This document shows positions 1 through 9,778 of a stretch of 64,000 bases of DNA, in pieces. Position numbers and translations under genes: made by a program. Under the pieces are notes generated by a model that had not been told where the DNA came from, searched no databases, and worked only from the letters and a program-made list of their open reading frames with translations. Source of the DNA: Aphrocallistes beatrix (taxonomy: Eukaryota > Porifera > Hexactinellida > Sceptrulophora > Aphrocallistidae); NCBI GenBank assembly GCA_963281255.1, contig OY725498.1, positions 4,712,001-4,776,000 on the forward strand, in the 5' to 3' direction. The first letter of the stretch is position 1; every line of letters starts with the position of its first letter.

Positions 1-1206
1 ATAGGAGGGAAGGATTTCGAACAAAGAGTAGTGGACGTTCGAAAAGAGATAGAAACGCATTTCACTGAGTTGATTGAAGGTGCTAGATCGAGACAATCAG
101 AGTTACTAAAGAAGGTTGATAGTATTTTAAGAGACTACAGAGAGAAAGTGAAGGAAGAGAGTCAGACACAAAAAGAACTCGACGCTACTAAGGAATCAAT
201 CAAACAGAATATCCAAGTTTCAAAGTTATTGGATCTACGAGCAGACTTTGTTAGTAAAATCGAAGAGAGAGTGCAGAAAGTTAGAAAAGAAATAGAATCA
301 TGGGAAATATCTTTTAGCGGAGATACAGAGTTAATTCAGAAAGTTAAAAAACATGGACAGATCACTTTCAGATCCTTTTCTCATCGATCCAATCCATTTG
401 TTAACTACAAAAGTAAGCTACAAGCTATTAAGAGTTTTGGTGCTAAGGGTAATGCAGACGGTCAGTTCAGTAGTCCATGGGGAGTAGCGATAGATGTGAA
501 TACATCTCACTTGTTTATAGCTGATCATTCACGCCATAGAGTCCAGGTATTCTCACAGGAAGGGCAGTATCTCTATAAGTTCGGAGATGGTCTTATGCAA
601 AATCCAATTGGCGTTGTTATCTATCAAGATAAGGTGTTTGTGAGACAGTTCAGTACACACTGCTTACAAGTCTATAAACTAGATGGAACCTATGTGAGTA
701 CCGTTGGGAGTCAGGGAAGTGGTGAGGGACAACTAACCAACCCTTATGGCGTAGATATCAATAAAACTACTGGAGATATTTACATATGTGACGCAGGGAA
801 CAATCGTGTTCAGATGTTCTCTCAAGAATTGCAATTCAAACAATCACTCTGGGCTAACGCTCTTATAAGACCTTTAGACATAAAGCTGACTGACGAGTCG
901 ATATTCCTGTTAGATCAGAGTAATACCTGTCTACACATCTATAATCACAATCATGCATTGGTGAAGTCTATCATAACCAGAGGTGACGGAAAGCAAATTG
1001 ATCGTCCTTTTTTTTTCTTTATCGATCCAGAGAACAATATTTACATGACAGACTCCAATACTGGAAAAGTGAATGTGTTCGATATTCAAGGTACTTCTCT
1101 CCACCAGTTTGGGAAATATACTAATCCAAAAGGTATCACATTATCTCAAACTGGTGCAATTATCATATGCGGCGCAGCAAACAACCAATACATCCATATT
1201 TGGTGA
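1..1206 (+). CDS. Coiled-coil/NHL-repeat protein, 5' partial
   Basis: The reading frame is open from base 1 to the TGA at 1204-1206, so the start codon lies upstream of the window. About the first 90 visible residues are charged and heptad-like (coiled coil). The rest is a run of NHL-type repeats (motifs such as SPWGVAIDV, HRVQVFSQEG, NPYGVDI, NNRVQMFSQE), as in the C-terminal beta-propeller of TRIM2/TRIM3/TRIM71 proteins. It aligns without gaps over the start region with the minus-strand gene at 20915-22156 (shared DF...VRKE...THF), which has only about 13 residues before this point, so little is probably missing. No RING or B-box is visible. NHL propellers usually bind RNA or protein partners; a ubiquitin-ligase role cannot be claimed without a RING. 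Confidence 0.8.
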   Translation: MGGKDFEQRVVDVRKEIETHFTELIEGARSRQSELLKKVDSILRDYREKVKEESQTQKELDATKESIKQNIQVSKLLDLRADFVSKIEERVQKVRKEIESWEISFSGDTELIQKVKKHGQITFRSFSHRSNPFVNYKSKLQAIKSFGAKGNADGQFSSPWGVAIDVNTSHLFIADHSRHRVQVFSQEGQYLYKFGDGLMQNPIGVVIYQDKVFVRQFSTHCLQVYKLDGTYVSTVGSQGSGEGQLTNPYGVDINKTTGDIYICDAGNNRVQMFSQELQFKQSLWANALIRPLDIKLTDESIFLLDQSNTCLHIYNHNHALVKSIITRGDGKQIDRPFFFFIDPENNIYMTDSNTGKVNVFDIQGTSLHQFGKYTNPKGITLSQTGAIIICGAANNQYIHIW

Positions 1207-1417
1207 TTTAAAGTCCTTATAATTATGTCCAATGAATTTACTTTAACTAAAGGATTTACTTTTTTAGATTTTATTTCCCGGTGTATACCATTAACTTTTT
1301 GTTTTGTTGCTCAGTAACTGGGAGAGTACAATAGCTATGCTAAGTTGGACACTACGTTATAATAAATCAAATTAATTTATAATTTCGAGGTAAATGAGCT
1401 GATTGTTCGTTCATACG

Positions 1418-3922
1418 ATGGAACTGCTGGAACAAACCGTCCTCCTGGCTAACAGCCTACTCATGCAATACTGCATCCCCCGCATCGTCTATCAAATAGC
1501 AGATTGTGATTCCGTAACTTTTGTGGCACTTTTCGAGAGTATCACTCGATCTCTAGTCCCCTCCGTCAACCGTCTCCCCTCCACAGCACAAGAGCACATG
1601 GAAAACTACGCCCTCCTCATCTCACAGGTCTCCTCATTCCTGCCACGAGACCTGAACCTAGATCACATCGACCCGTCCTTCTTAGCTGCCCACGACACAC
1701 TCAGCATCCACAACCTGCTCGAGCTGATGAGTGTGCTGGGAGAGATAATCACAGAGAACTCACAACTCAACCAATTCACACATACCACGCCTTCCCCCTT
1801 ATTCGCGGAACCTCCAATCTACCCTAACCTAGTGCCAGGGCTATCTCCTGACATGAAGGGCATCCCCATGAGTGCTTACACCACCAACACGGATGAGATG
1901 TATCTCGACCATTTCCGGAGAAATATGGAGAATTTAAACATAGATACAGATGCTAGGATTACTTTCAACTTTCCTACAAACGCAACCCAGTCATTTCTCC
2001 CATCAATCAGTGCCCCCAAATCTTCCCAACTCTACATCAACTCTCCCAGTCCCCCTTCCCCTAATAGGGGCGTGGAAACAGACTTGAACATGCTCTCTCA
2101 TCACACCAGCCTCGAGTCCATCGAGATAATCTCACTCGCTCCGTCACAGTGCGATGGAGATGAGAACATCGGGGAACGCCCCCTCTCGCCCCTCCCATCA
2201 TTCCAAGTGGAGATCCCTTCAGACACGCAAGAGGTCCCTCAGCTCAGCATCACAGAGCTGGAGAATGTAACCGACACTCTCCAATCCCCGATCCTGCCCC
2301 CTCAAGTTGTCATCCTCAACAGGTCCAATGGACACCATTCTCCTGTTCCCCAGCACATAGTGACGTCAGATTCAGACATATTCCCAAGAGCCCAGCCTAA
2401 GCCCACGCCTTTCTCCCCGCTTTACGTCTCCAGCATCCAATCACCCGACGGAAGGAATGGCATCAATTCTCTGCTCATTTCGGAGGACAGTCTTGCTCAT
2501 GAAATGGACCCCAATAAGACCCTTTCGCCGCTAAGAAAAGAGACTCGCAACCAGGACAGGACAGAAAATCTGGCCAATATTAACATCGATGATTACCAAG
2601 TTGTGAAGGGGGTGCATCAGGAGATATTCGCACCGATGACGAAAGGAAAAGATTCAGTCAAGAGTCCTTATATGAACTCTCTTGTGCCAAAGAGCAGCAA
2701 CAAGACTCCAAGCAAACACTTGAAGAGTCCAGGAAAGCTGCAGAGAAGTGCGAAGAAGAAAGATAAAGTTCAGTTCTCTCAAAGTACCAATCTTAGAGAG
2801 GAGATTAGAGAGTTTGCGAAGGAGCTACACAGAGAGAGGCCAGACGATACAGTGACGTCATTCGAGGATGCATCTCCTATACAAGTTGACGAGAGCGGAA
2901 TTGAGCTGGGAAGGAGAGCTGAGAGTAAGAACGCCAGTGTTAGACGAGATATCCTGAAAGCAATGTACCGGAAGTACTGGAGAGACATGAAGCAGTCGCA
3001 TAAGAGCGGGGAAAAGAGAGAGAAGCCGAATAAAGTGTATTTTGAAAAAGAGACGCCACAACCCTACAACTACCGTCATTCATCACCGATGCGACACGAT
3101 ACAATTGAGTCAGACCTGTCCTTCTACGAGCCCCCAGAGACAAAGACCATCCGGACTGACGATAACTTGTTCCCGATGATTAAGAGGGAGTTTCCTTATA
3201 TGGAGCTGAGCCCCACTACTTCTCGACGCCTCTGGAAGAAACAGATGCGGCAAATCGAATCGCTGACAAAGTCCGTGCAGCCGACTCAGTCCAAGCAGTA
3301 CAGGGAACTGCTGGAGGCAGAGAGGAGGCAGATGACCATGATAGATGTGCTGAATAAGGATCTCCGTCATGCTAAGCGTATGCGGGAACTGCAGCAGAAA
3401 GCACATGGCCAGCAGACGATGAGGTCTCAGCTCCGCGAGCAGAGAGCCGCACAGGTCAAGTCGAAGCAGTACTACAAGGAGTACGAGCTGAAGATGAAGT
3501 CCAGACTGCAGAAGAAGCGCACCAAGGAGGAGGTGGTCTTCCAGAGAATATTTGAAGATGCGCTGGATATACAGAAAGCGAGAGTTAGAGAGCTGAAACA
3601 GTTCGCGAAGGAGCAGCAGAGTGTCCAGTTGAAGAAGCAACAGGACGCTCTGGAGTCCCTGGAGAACTACTATCGGGACAGGTTCTCCCTCCTCACCGAG
3701 AGGATCTCCCAGCAAACCAGGGACGAGACACGTCGGCAAAGAAACGAGAATTTGGAAGTGAAGCGCATGAGACGCGAGGTGAGACACAAGTTGGAAGGGG
3801 AGATACATAAACTACAGGACTGTATTGACGACGCAGAAAATGACACACATTTCCGGGAACTGGACGCTATGCGGTTCCGTGACAAGTTGAGAGCAGCTAC
3901 CTTCCTAGCACCGATCAAGTAA
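1418..3922 (+). CDS. CEP95: CEP95-like centrosomal protein
   Basis: This 834-residue protein resembles centrosomal protein of 95 kDa (CCDC45). The first ~110 residues match the CEP95 N-terminal CH-like domain (ANSLL...DCDSVTFVALFESI, then a DTLSIHNLLELM segment). A long proline/serine-rich disordered middle follows, and then a strongly charged C-terminal coiled coil from about residue 600 to the end (Arg/Lys/Glu/Gln rich). CEP95 localises to centrosomes and spindle poles in vertebrates. The start is taken at the ATG at 1418; the frame extends five codons further upstream but without an ATG. There are no introns. The gene is followed on the same strand by DDX54 (147 bp gap). The call rests mainly on the N-terminal domain; the coiled coil is generic. 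Confidence 0.7.
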   Translation: MELLEQTVLLANSLLMQYCIPRIVYQIADCDSVTFVALFESITRSLVPSVNRLPSTAQEHMENYALLISQVSSFLPRDLNLDHIDPSFLAAHDTLSIHNLLELMSVLGEIITENSQLNQFTHTTPSPLFAEPPIYPNLVPGLSPDMKGIPMSAYTTNTDEMYLDHFRRNMENLNIDTDARITFNFPTNATQSFLPSISAPKSSQLYINSPSPPSPNRGVETDLNMLSHHTSLESIEIISLAPSQCDGDENIGERPLSPLPSFQVEIPSDTQEVPQLSITELENVTDTLQSPILPPQVVILNRSNGHHSPVPQHIVTSDSDIFPRAQPKPTPFSPLYVSSIQSPDGRNGINSLLISEDSLAHEMDPNKTLSPLRKETRNQDRTENLANINIDDYQVVKGVHQEIFAPMTKGKDSVKSPYMNSLVPKSSNKTPSKHLKSPGKLQRSAKKKDKVQFSQSTNLREEIREFAKELHRERPDDTVTSFEDASPIQVDESGIELGRRAESKNASVRRDILKAMYRKYWRDMKQSHKSGEKREKPNKVYFEKETPQPYNYRHSSPMRHDTIESDLSFYEPPETKTIRTDDNLFPMIKREFPYMELSPTTSRRLWKKQMRQIESLTKSVQPTQSKQYRELLEAERRQMTMIDVLNKDLRHAKRMRELQQKAHGQQTMRSQLREQRAAQVKSKQYYKEYELKMKSRLQKKRTKEEVVFQRIFEDALDIQKARVRELKQFAKEQQSVQLKKQQDALESLENYYRDRFSLLTERISQQTRDETRRQRNENLEVKRMRREVRHKLEGEIHKLQDCIDDAENDTHFRELDAMRFRDKLRAATFLAPIK

Positions 3923-4069
3923 GACGATCTGCCACTCAATAATTGTAATGCATTACTACGTATGTACTCTTGTATTGATTGGATTGTACTGCTACATTAT
4001 TAATCATTGATTGAGCTTATAACACTCCGTTAAGATAAATTTGAAGGAACCATTACCTTATATGGAATT

Positions 4070-6061
4070 ATGTTAAGTCTATATACGATGCCAGTTAAGA
4101 AGGGCTTCGAATGGATGGGTCTCGATGATCGCATACTGAGAGGTGTGAAGAAGAAAGGATACTCCGTCCCAACCCCCATACAGAAAAAAGCAATCCCTCT
4201 CATCCTGGATGGCAGGGATGTGGTAGCGATGGCGAGGACAGGATCTGGCAAAACTGCTGCGTATCTGCTCCCGCTGTTTCAACACCTGACCATGAACTCC
4301 GGCAAGATGGGCATCAAGGGACTGATCTTGTCTCCCACGCGCGAACTCGCACAGCAAATCTGCAAATTCGCTAAAGAGCTGGGACAGTTTCTGCCCTTCA
4401 GAATGGCACTCCTGACGGGCGGTGACAGCATTGAGAAACATTTCTCTCTCATCCACAGTGCCCCTGACTACATCATCGCTACGCCCGGCAGGCTGCTGCA
4501 CCTGCTGGTGGAGATGGAGCTGAAGCTAGAGGCCGTCTCCTACCTCGTGCTGGACGAGGCGGACAGACTGTTCGAGCTGGGTTTCTCTGAGTCCTTGCAG
4601 GAGATACTCACGCGCGTTCCGAGAGACAAACAGGTGTCACTTTTCTCCGCGACGCTGCCTGACCTCTTAGCGGAATTTGCGACCGCAAAGCTCTCAAATC
4701 CGATTCTAATCCGTCTGGACCTCGAACACAAACTAAGCCCCTCCCTCCGACTGGCCAACTTTCTCCTGCGAGAGGAAGACAAGGAGGCAGCCCTCTTGCA
4801 CCTGATAAGAGCCGCGATCCCCGAGGACAGCCTCACCGCCATCTTCCTCCCCACTCGCTGCCACGTCGAGTACTTCAAGGAGCTGCTGGGGGAGTGCGGA
4901 CTCAAGTGCTCCTACCTCTACAGCTCGCTGGACCACACGGCCAGGAAGATCCAGGCCGCGCTCTTCTTCCGGAAGCAGACCTCCTACCTGCTCGTGACTG
5001 ACATCGCCGCCCGAGGGATAGACATCCCCTGGCTCGACTACGTCATCAACTACGACCTGCCCTCCCCGAAGATTTTCCTGCACCGGGTGGGGAGGGTGGC
5101 ACGGGCTGGGAGGAGTGGCAGCGCCTTCTCTCTCATCTCCCAGGACGAGATGTCCTACCTGTTCGACCTCACCCTCTTCCTCGGATACCCGCTCCAATGC
5201 GAGAGCTCCGCATCGGGACAGAGTTCCAACGAGGTTTTCTACCTCGGCCAAGTCCCCTCCTCTGTCCTCTACTCGGAAGTAGACGCGATCAAGAGCGTCA
5301 AGAAGAATAACACGGAGATAGACGTGATGGAAGTTGCTAAAAACCGCGCTTACAAGAGATACCTCCAGACCAAACCACTGACTAACGTAGAATCAGTTCG
5401 CCGCGGAAAGGAATTCGTTGCTTCTTACGACTTGAAGTGTCACTCTCTGTTCGTAGATAAAAGTTGCACAGAAAGTACTGAAGACATCCAGAAAGCCCTG
5501 AAGAAGTTCAGACCATCGATGACTGTATTTGAAATTCAGAACAAAGGGAAAGTGAAGGTAGCCGCACTCAAGACCAGAGCTGAGGCTAGAACGAGCAAAA
5601 CCGAGTTTCCTTCTAACTACAAAGACGCTACCTTCTTGAGTTACGAGGCGAAGGATAGCTTCGTTAACGAACAGCTGGCCGTGAGGTCCTCCATCAGGAG
5701 TAACGTGCTTCAGATGATGGGAGATGAGGACACGCCCACCTCGCTACCCAAGGAGAGATGGGACAGGAAGCGGAAGCGATTTGTGAATGCGGACGGAGAC
5801 GACAAAGCTAAAAAGGTGAAGACGGAGAGCGGACGATGGATAAAGTCCAGCTACAAGACAGACCAGTACAAGAGGTGGCTAGAGCGGAACAAGGTACACT
5901 CGAACGACCCTAAGGAGATCCTCTCTCGATCGGACGCCGGATCGGGTAAGCGGACTCAAAGACAGCCTCTGGTTGCTAAGAAGAAGGTTACACAGAAGCG
6001 AAAGAACTTTCAGAACAAACGTGGGAAGTCCGCTAGAAAGCCTAGAAAGCGGAAGAGATAG
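4070..6061 (+). CDS. DDX54: ATP-dependent RNA helicase DDX54/DBP10
   Basis: DEAD-box RNA helicase of the DDX54/Dbp10 subfamily, which acts in 60S ribosomal subunit assembly in the nucleolus. The Q-motif region (GFEWMGLDDRILRGVKKKGY, PTPIQKKAIPLIL) is subfamily-like. Motif I (ARTGSGKT) lies at about residues 55-62, DEAD (VLDEADRLFELGF) at about 160, SAT at about 194, and motif VI (HRVGRVARAG) follows. The C-terminus is very basic, with a DBP10-type tail (RKRKRFVNADGDD and later lysine/arginine-rich stretches) consistent with nucleolar localisation. At 663 residues it is shorter than the human protein (about 880). Two in-frame ATGs occur (4070 and 4088); the later one could be the true start. 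There are no introns. Confidence 0.93.
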   Translation: MLSLYTMPVKKGFEWMGLDDRILRGVKKKGYSVPTPIQKKAIPLILDGRDVVAMARTGSGKTAAYLLPLFQHLTMNSGKMGIKGLILSPTRELAQQICKFAKELGQFLPFRMALLTGGDSIEKHFSLIHSAPDYIIATPGRLLHLLVEMELKLEAVSYLVLDEADRLFELGFSESLQEILTRVPRDKQVSLFSATLPDLLAEFATAKLSNPILIRLDLEHKLSPSLRLANFLLREEDKEAALLHLIRAAIPEDSLTAIFLPTRCHVEYFKELLGECGLKCSYLYSSLDHTARKIQAALFFRKQTSYLLVTDIAARGIDIPWLDYVINYDLPSPKIFLHRVGRVARAGRSGSAFSLISQDEMSYLFDLTLFLGYPLQCESSASGQSSNEVFYLGQVPSSVLYSEVDAIKSVKKNNTEIDVMEVAKNRAYKRYLQTKPLTNVESVRRGKEFVASYDLKCHSLFVDKSCTESTEDIQKALKKFRPSMTVFEIQNKGKVKVAALKTRAEARTSKTEFPSNYKDATFLSYEAKDSFVNEQLAVRSSIRSNVLQMMGDEDTPTSLPKERWDRKRKRFVNADGDDKAKKVKTESGRWIKSSYKTDQYKRWLERNKVHSNDPKEILSRSDAGSGKRTQRQPLVAKKKVTQKRKNFQNKRGKSARKPRKRKR

Positions 6062-6166
6062 TATTCCATGTTTTAGATCAATTAAACTTGAGTCGGATAG
6101 TATTTATATAAATTCGGATTAATATTCTGGTTAACTTGATACTCGTATTAGGAGTAATGATAGCAG

Positions 6167-9100
6167 ATGACGTCAGTCCGTACGCTACTAGATCAACTTG
6201 ATATCAGCGAGAGAATACGCTCAAGGATTCTCTCCGTCTTCACAGAACAGAAACTCGATGAAGTGCCCGTGTTACTGGTTACAGAGCTGAACGAGAAGAA
6301 TCTGAAGGAGATCGGCCTCTCTCTAGCAGAACGAAAAGCTTACATCTATGCTCTGAGCAAGTTGTCATGGAGACAACACTCACAGACAATCGAACTCATC
6401 ACGAACAAACAGGTCTTGAACTCCTTAAAGCATGATCTCATCGCAGATGTGTGTAGAGAGTTCTTCAGCCTCCTCATACACGTGTTCACTGAATTTGAAA
6501 GGCTGGACGCTACAGACATTCTTGTTAGCCGAGAAAATGACTCTTATTTTCAAACATTCGATAAAGCACACGCGGATGCGTTCTATGTCCAAGCGCTAGA
6601 AGCTCGCTGTCTCCTCCAACAGAGAATGGTTGACCTGGAGCAGTCGCCGGACCATTTCATCTACTCCAGCACTAGCTACGTCGGCAATGTCATGTCGGAG
6701 GAGACGAGAAATCACATCAAAATCCTGATCACAGAGCTGGACAAGTATTGCGAGCTGTTACTGAAGACGGTCACGCGTATCCCTAGAGCCTATCTATTCT
6801 TTGAGAAGCTGGCTCTCTCCCCCAAAGAGAGGCTGGCACTCCTCTACATCATCTTCAACAACCTCCCCTCCTCTCTGTTCGCCAGGACCTGCAGCAAGTG
6901 CGCCGAGAAGCGCACTGAATCTCCGCTGGGAGGTTCTATGCAAGCGCTGGCGTCAGTTTTCGCGGGATTCACTCCCTTCGAGAACCTGGCATTCTTCCAC
7001 ATGCCAGAACGGATCCATCTGAAACAGGAGCTGTTCGAGACGGAGGCATTCGCCACACTGCTGGACACCCGCATCCTCAAGATATCCCCTCAGATCCTGT
7101 TCTCTCTGTGTGGGGGCGTGTTGACACCTGACGAGTTCTACAAGATCGACAAGACGGCTCTCTCGGACATCCTCTTGATCGAGGACAGCATCAAACTCTC
7201 AGACTTGCCTTTCTCGACGGGGGAGGAGACAGGCAACGAGGGGGGGGAGGGGGACGCACTGACAGATGAGGAGGTCCAGGATTCAGTGAGTGAGGATGAG
7301 ACCGCGAAACTGAACTCAAAACAAGACCTAGTCACCTCGGAGCACGGAGACGACTCGAGTAACTCCCAACCTTACACCACAGACCTGGAGTACCTGCAGG
7401 ACAGCCTGGAGTTCATATCCGCCCTCATAAAGGTGCAGCAAGCTGGCAGCGAAGACAACAACATCCTGCACCAGAAGAAGTCCGCCGAGGTGGCCACCAG
7501 GGAGCACCATGCCAAGGCGCGCGCGCTCAAATCTAAAGTGGAGCGCCGTCTCCAGGCCACTCTCCACGCCGGCCAGTGGAGACCGAAACTCGAGCTACTC
7601 AGCGATACGCACGGGCTCTGCCCCTTCGAGAAGGAGGTGTTGCTCATCCTCTCGGGGGCGGTGGTCTCCCCCAAGTTCCAGCAGACGGTGAACGAGCTGA
7701 TCGGCGTGAAGAGCTACTTCAACTCACGCCTGTCCATCGGCATGATCATCTCCATCCTGTGCACAGACGTGAAGAAGCAGATCGAGGCCAGAGTCCACTT
7801 CTACAAGAGCGGGAAGCTGGTGAAGAACGGATTCATCCGTGTGATGGACAACATCTTCCGCAAGAGCAACATCCTGGACTGCGAGCTGATGATAGACAGA
7901 CAGATGCTGGACTACATCGTGGGTCTGGACACGGAGATCGGAGAGCTGGTGGACGGGAGCGAGTTGATCACTCCCAAGACTTCACTGGACAAGGTTGCAC
8001 TCCCACCAGAGGTGAAGAAGTCCATCATCAACTCAGTGAAGTCCCACGAGAAGTTCCAGGAGATCGTAGGGGGGCTGGAGTTGGGGAGCAAAAGCTCCAT
8101 TTCACACTTCAACAAGGGTCTGAGGATGCTTTTCCACGGTCCGCCGGGGACCGGAAAGACCATGACGGCGCACGGACTCGCTAACCACCTCGGCAAGAAG
8201 CTCCTCTCCATCGGTCTCTCTTCCTTCCCTGAAGACATCTCGCTAAGCGAATTCCTCAAATTCCTGTTCCGGGAGTGCAAGATTCACGACGCGATTCTGT
8301 TCTTCGACGAGTGCGAACTGCTGTTCCACAGTCGCGACTACCTCCGCAACGACATCGTCTCCGCTCTCCTCACGGACATCGAGGACCACGACGGGATCAT
8401 CATCCTGGCCACCAACAGACCGGCCAACCTAGACGAGGCGTTCCATCGCCGGATCCAGCTGTCCGTCCCCTTCACGATTCCTGATTTCAAGTTGCGCGCG
8501 CAGATCTGGCAGTCCCACGTTCCGCCTAACATGGTGGGGCGGGTGGAGTGGGATGTGCTGGCCAGCAGCTGTGAGCTCACCGGCGGACTCATTAAGAACG
8601 CGGTGCTGAGTGCGATTGCTATCGCGATAGAGAGAGCTGAAACCCCGCTCCAGTTGACTCTAGACGACCTGTCAAAAGGCGCGAAGAGGCAGCTGAGGAA
8701 CATGCTGGAGATGTGTGACTTCGAGCACCGTGTCATCCCTGACTCCGGTTTCGAAGGATTGGCATTCAGCCGGGAGGTGATGGAGGAGCTGGAAGAGTTC
8801 GTAAGAGCGGCCAAATCCTGTCGTCTGCTCTCCACTCAGTGGGGATTCGGCACCTGTCAGGCCAATTCTTCGCTTTGTGGCGGTCTGACTGCGATGGTCT
8901 GGGGTCCCACTGGGTCGGGAAAGACGGCGGTAGCTCACTCGCTGGCTTATGAGCTGAGTCAACCGCTGAAAGTCGCGAATGTCTGCGAACTGTTAGCTCA
9001 CGGGAAAGCTAATGTGAACCGTAATCGCAGTCTGGCGACGTTTTTCAATGAAGCGAAACTTGCTAACGCGATGATCCTCCTGGAAGATGCAGACCCCATC

Positions 9101-9547
9101 CTGATGATGGAGAGCCAGACCTCTTCAGGGATCACTCACCTGCTGGAGTACGACCTGTTCGGCCTCTTCTACGAGATCCGACAGTTCGCAGGGCCCATCG
9201 TCCTCACCACCAAGCTGCACAAAGACCGCATCAACGAGTTTATCCTCAAGTCGATCCGGTTCATCATAGCACTGCCGAGTCCGAACAACGAACTGAGGAC
9301 TCAGCTGTGGAGGAAATTGATTCCGGACACTACTCCGATCGAAGGGGACCTTGACCTAGAAAAGCTCGCAAGGGAATTTAACCTCAACGCCGGAGGTATT
9401 AACATCGCTGTTAATCAGGCAGCGATGAAGGCTGCGTCGAGACAAGGTGACAAAGTGGCACTCACTCAGAAAGACCTGTTACAAGCCGCGAAGGAGATCG
9501 CAGAGAAGCTGAGTGAAACTTCTACCCACACCAGCATATACCAGTAG
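6167..9547 (+). CDS. SAM-domain protein with two AAA+ ATPase modules
   Basis: 1126 residues, no introns. Residues about 5-68 look like a SAM domain (LLDQLDISE...LLVTELNEKNLKEIGLSLAERKAYIYAL). Two segments resemble the winged-helix-like region that precedes AAA domains in a mainly bacterial ATPase family (LALSPKERLALLYIIFNNL near 215; GLCPFEKEVLLILSGAVVSP near 485). AAA domain 1 has Walker A GPPGTGKT at 658-665, Walker B AILFFDECE near 709-716, sensor-1 ATNRP, an Arg-finger region DEAFHRRI and the family-typical LTGGLIKNAVL. AAA domain 2 has an intact Walker A (GPTGSGKT, 913-920), but its Walker B reads ILLEDADP and its sensor-1 position reads TTKLH, so it is probably catalytically weakened. 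The function is unknown. The ATG is immediately preceded by CAG. It is third in a plus-strand run (105 bp after DDX54). Confidence 0.85.
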   Translation: MTSVRTLLDQLDISERIRSRILSVFTEQKLDEVPVLLVTELNEKNLKEIGLSLAERKAYIYALSKLSWRQHSQTIELITNKQVLNSLKHDLIADVCREFFSLLIHVFTEFERLDATDILVSRENDSYFQTFDKAHADAFYVQALEARCLLQQRMVDLEQSPDHFIYSSTSYVGNVMSEETRNHIKILITELDKYCELLLKTVTRIPRAYLFFEKLALSPKERLALLYIIFNNLPSSLFARTCSKCAEKRTESPLGGSMQALASVFAGFTPFENLAFFHMPERIHLKQELFETEAFATLLDTRILKISPQILFSLCGGVLTPDEFYKIDKTALSDILLIEDSIKLSDLPFSTGEETGNEGGEGDALTDEEVQDSVSEDETAKLNSKQDLVTSEHGDDSSNSQPYTTDLEYLQDSLEFISALIKVQQAGSEDNNILHQKKSAEVATREHHAKARALKSKVERRLQATLHAGQWRPKLELLSDTHGLCPFEKEVLLILSGAVVSPKFQQTVNELIGVKSYFNSRLSIGMIISILCTDVKKQIEARVHFYKSGKLVKNGFIRVMDNIFRKSNILDCELMIDRQMLDYIVGLDTEIGELVDGSELITPKTSLDKVALPPEVKKSIINSVKSHEKFQEIVGGLELGSKSSISHFNKGLRMLFHGPPGTGKTMTAHGLANHLGKKLLSIGLSSFPEDISLSEFLKFLFRECKIHDAILFFDECELLFHSRDYLRNDIVSALLTDIEDHDGIIILATNRPANLDEAFHRRIQLSVPFTIPDFKLRAQIWQSHVPPNMVGRVEWDVLASSCELTGGLIKNAVLSAIAIAIERAETPLQLTLDDLSKGAKRQLRNMLEMCDFEHRVIPDSGFEGLAFSREVMEELEEFVRAAKSCRLLSTQWGFGTCQANSSLCGGLTAMVWGPTGSGKTAVAHSLAYELSQPLKVANVCELLAHGKANVNRNRSLATFFNEAKLANAMILLEDADPILMMESQTSSGITHLLEYDLFGLFYEIRQFAGPIVLTTKLHKDRINEFILKSIRFIIALPSPNNELRTQLWRKLIPDTTPIEGDLDLEKLAREFNLNAGGINIAVNQAAMKAASRQGDKVALTQKDLLQAAKEIAEKLSETSTHTSIYQ

Positions 9548-9778
9548 GGAATAACGTTCACATGCACACATATATTTATATATAGTAGTTGTCTAGGAGC
9601 TTGTACAGATCATTATCTGCTTTTATTTCATATTATTTATTTCAGCAAAAATACAGATAAAATATTTCGAGTATACACCTAACTAGAGGGGCGGATAAAT
9701 AAAATATAGAAATACTACACTGCTACCCGTATTGGATAGTATTCTGTCATTCAAAACTAGCTCACGGACCATGGATAA

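Noticed and set aside
3110..3808. 232-codon antisense frame opposite the CEP95 coiled coil
   Set aside because: A leucine-rich product is the expected complement of Glu/Gln/Lys codons; no independent support.
7576..8184. 202-codon frame inside the SAM/AAA gene
   Set aside because: Low-complexity Arg/Gly/His-rich product in the +1 frame of a well-supported AAA domain; no homology pattern.
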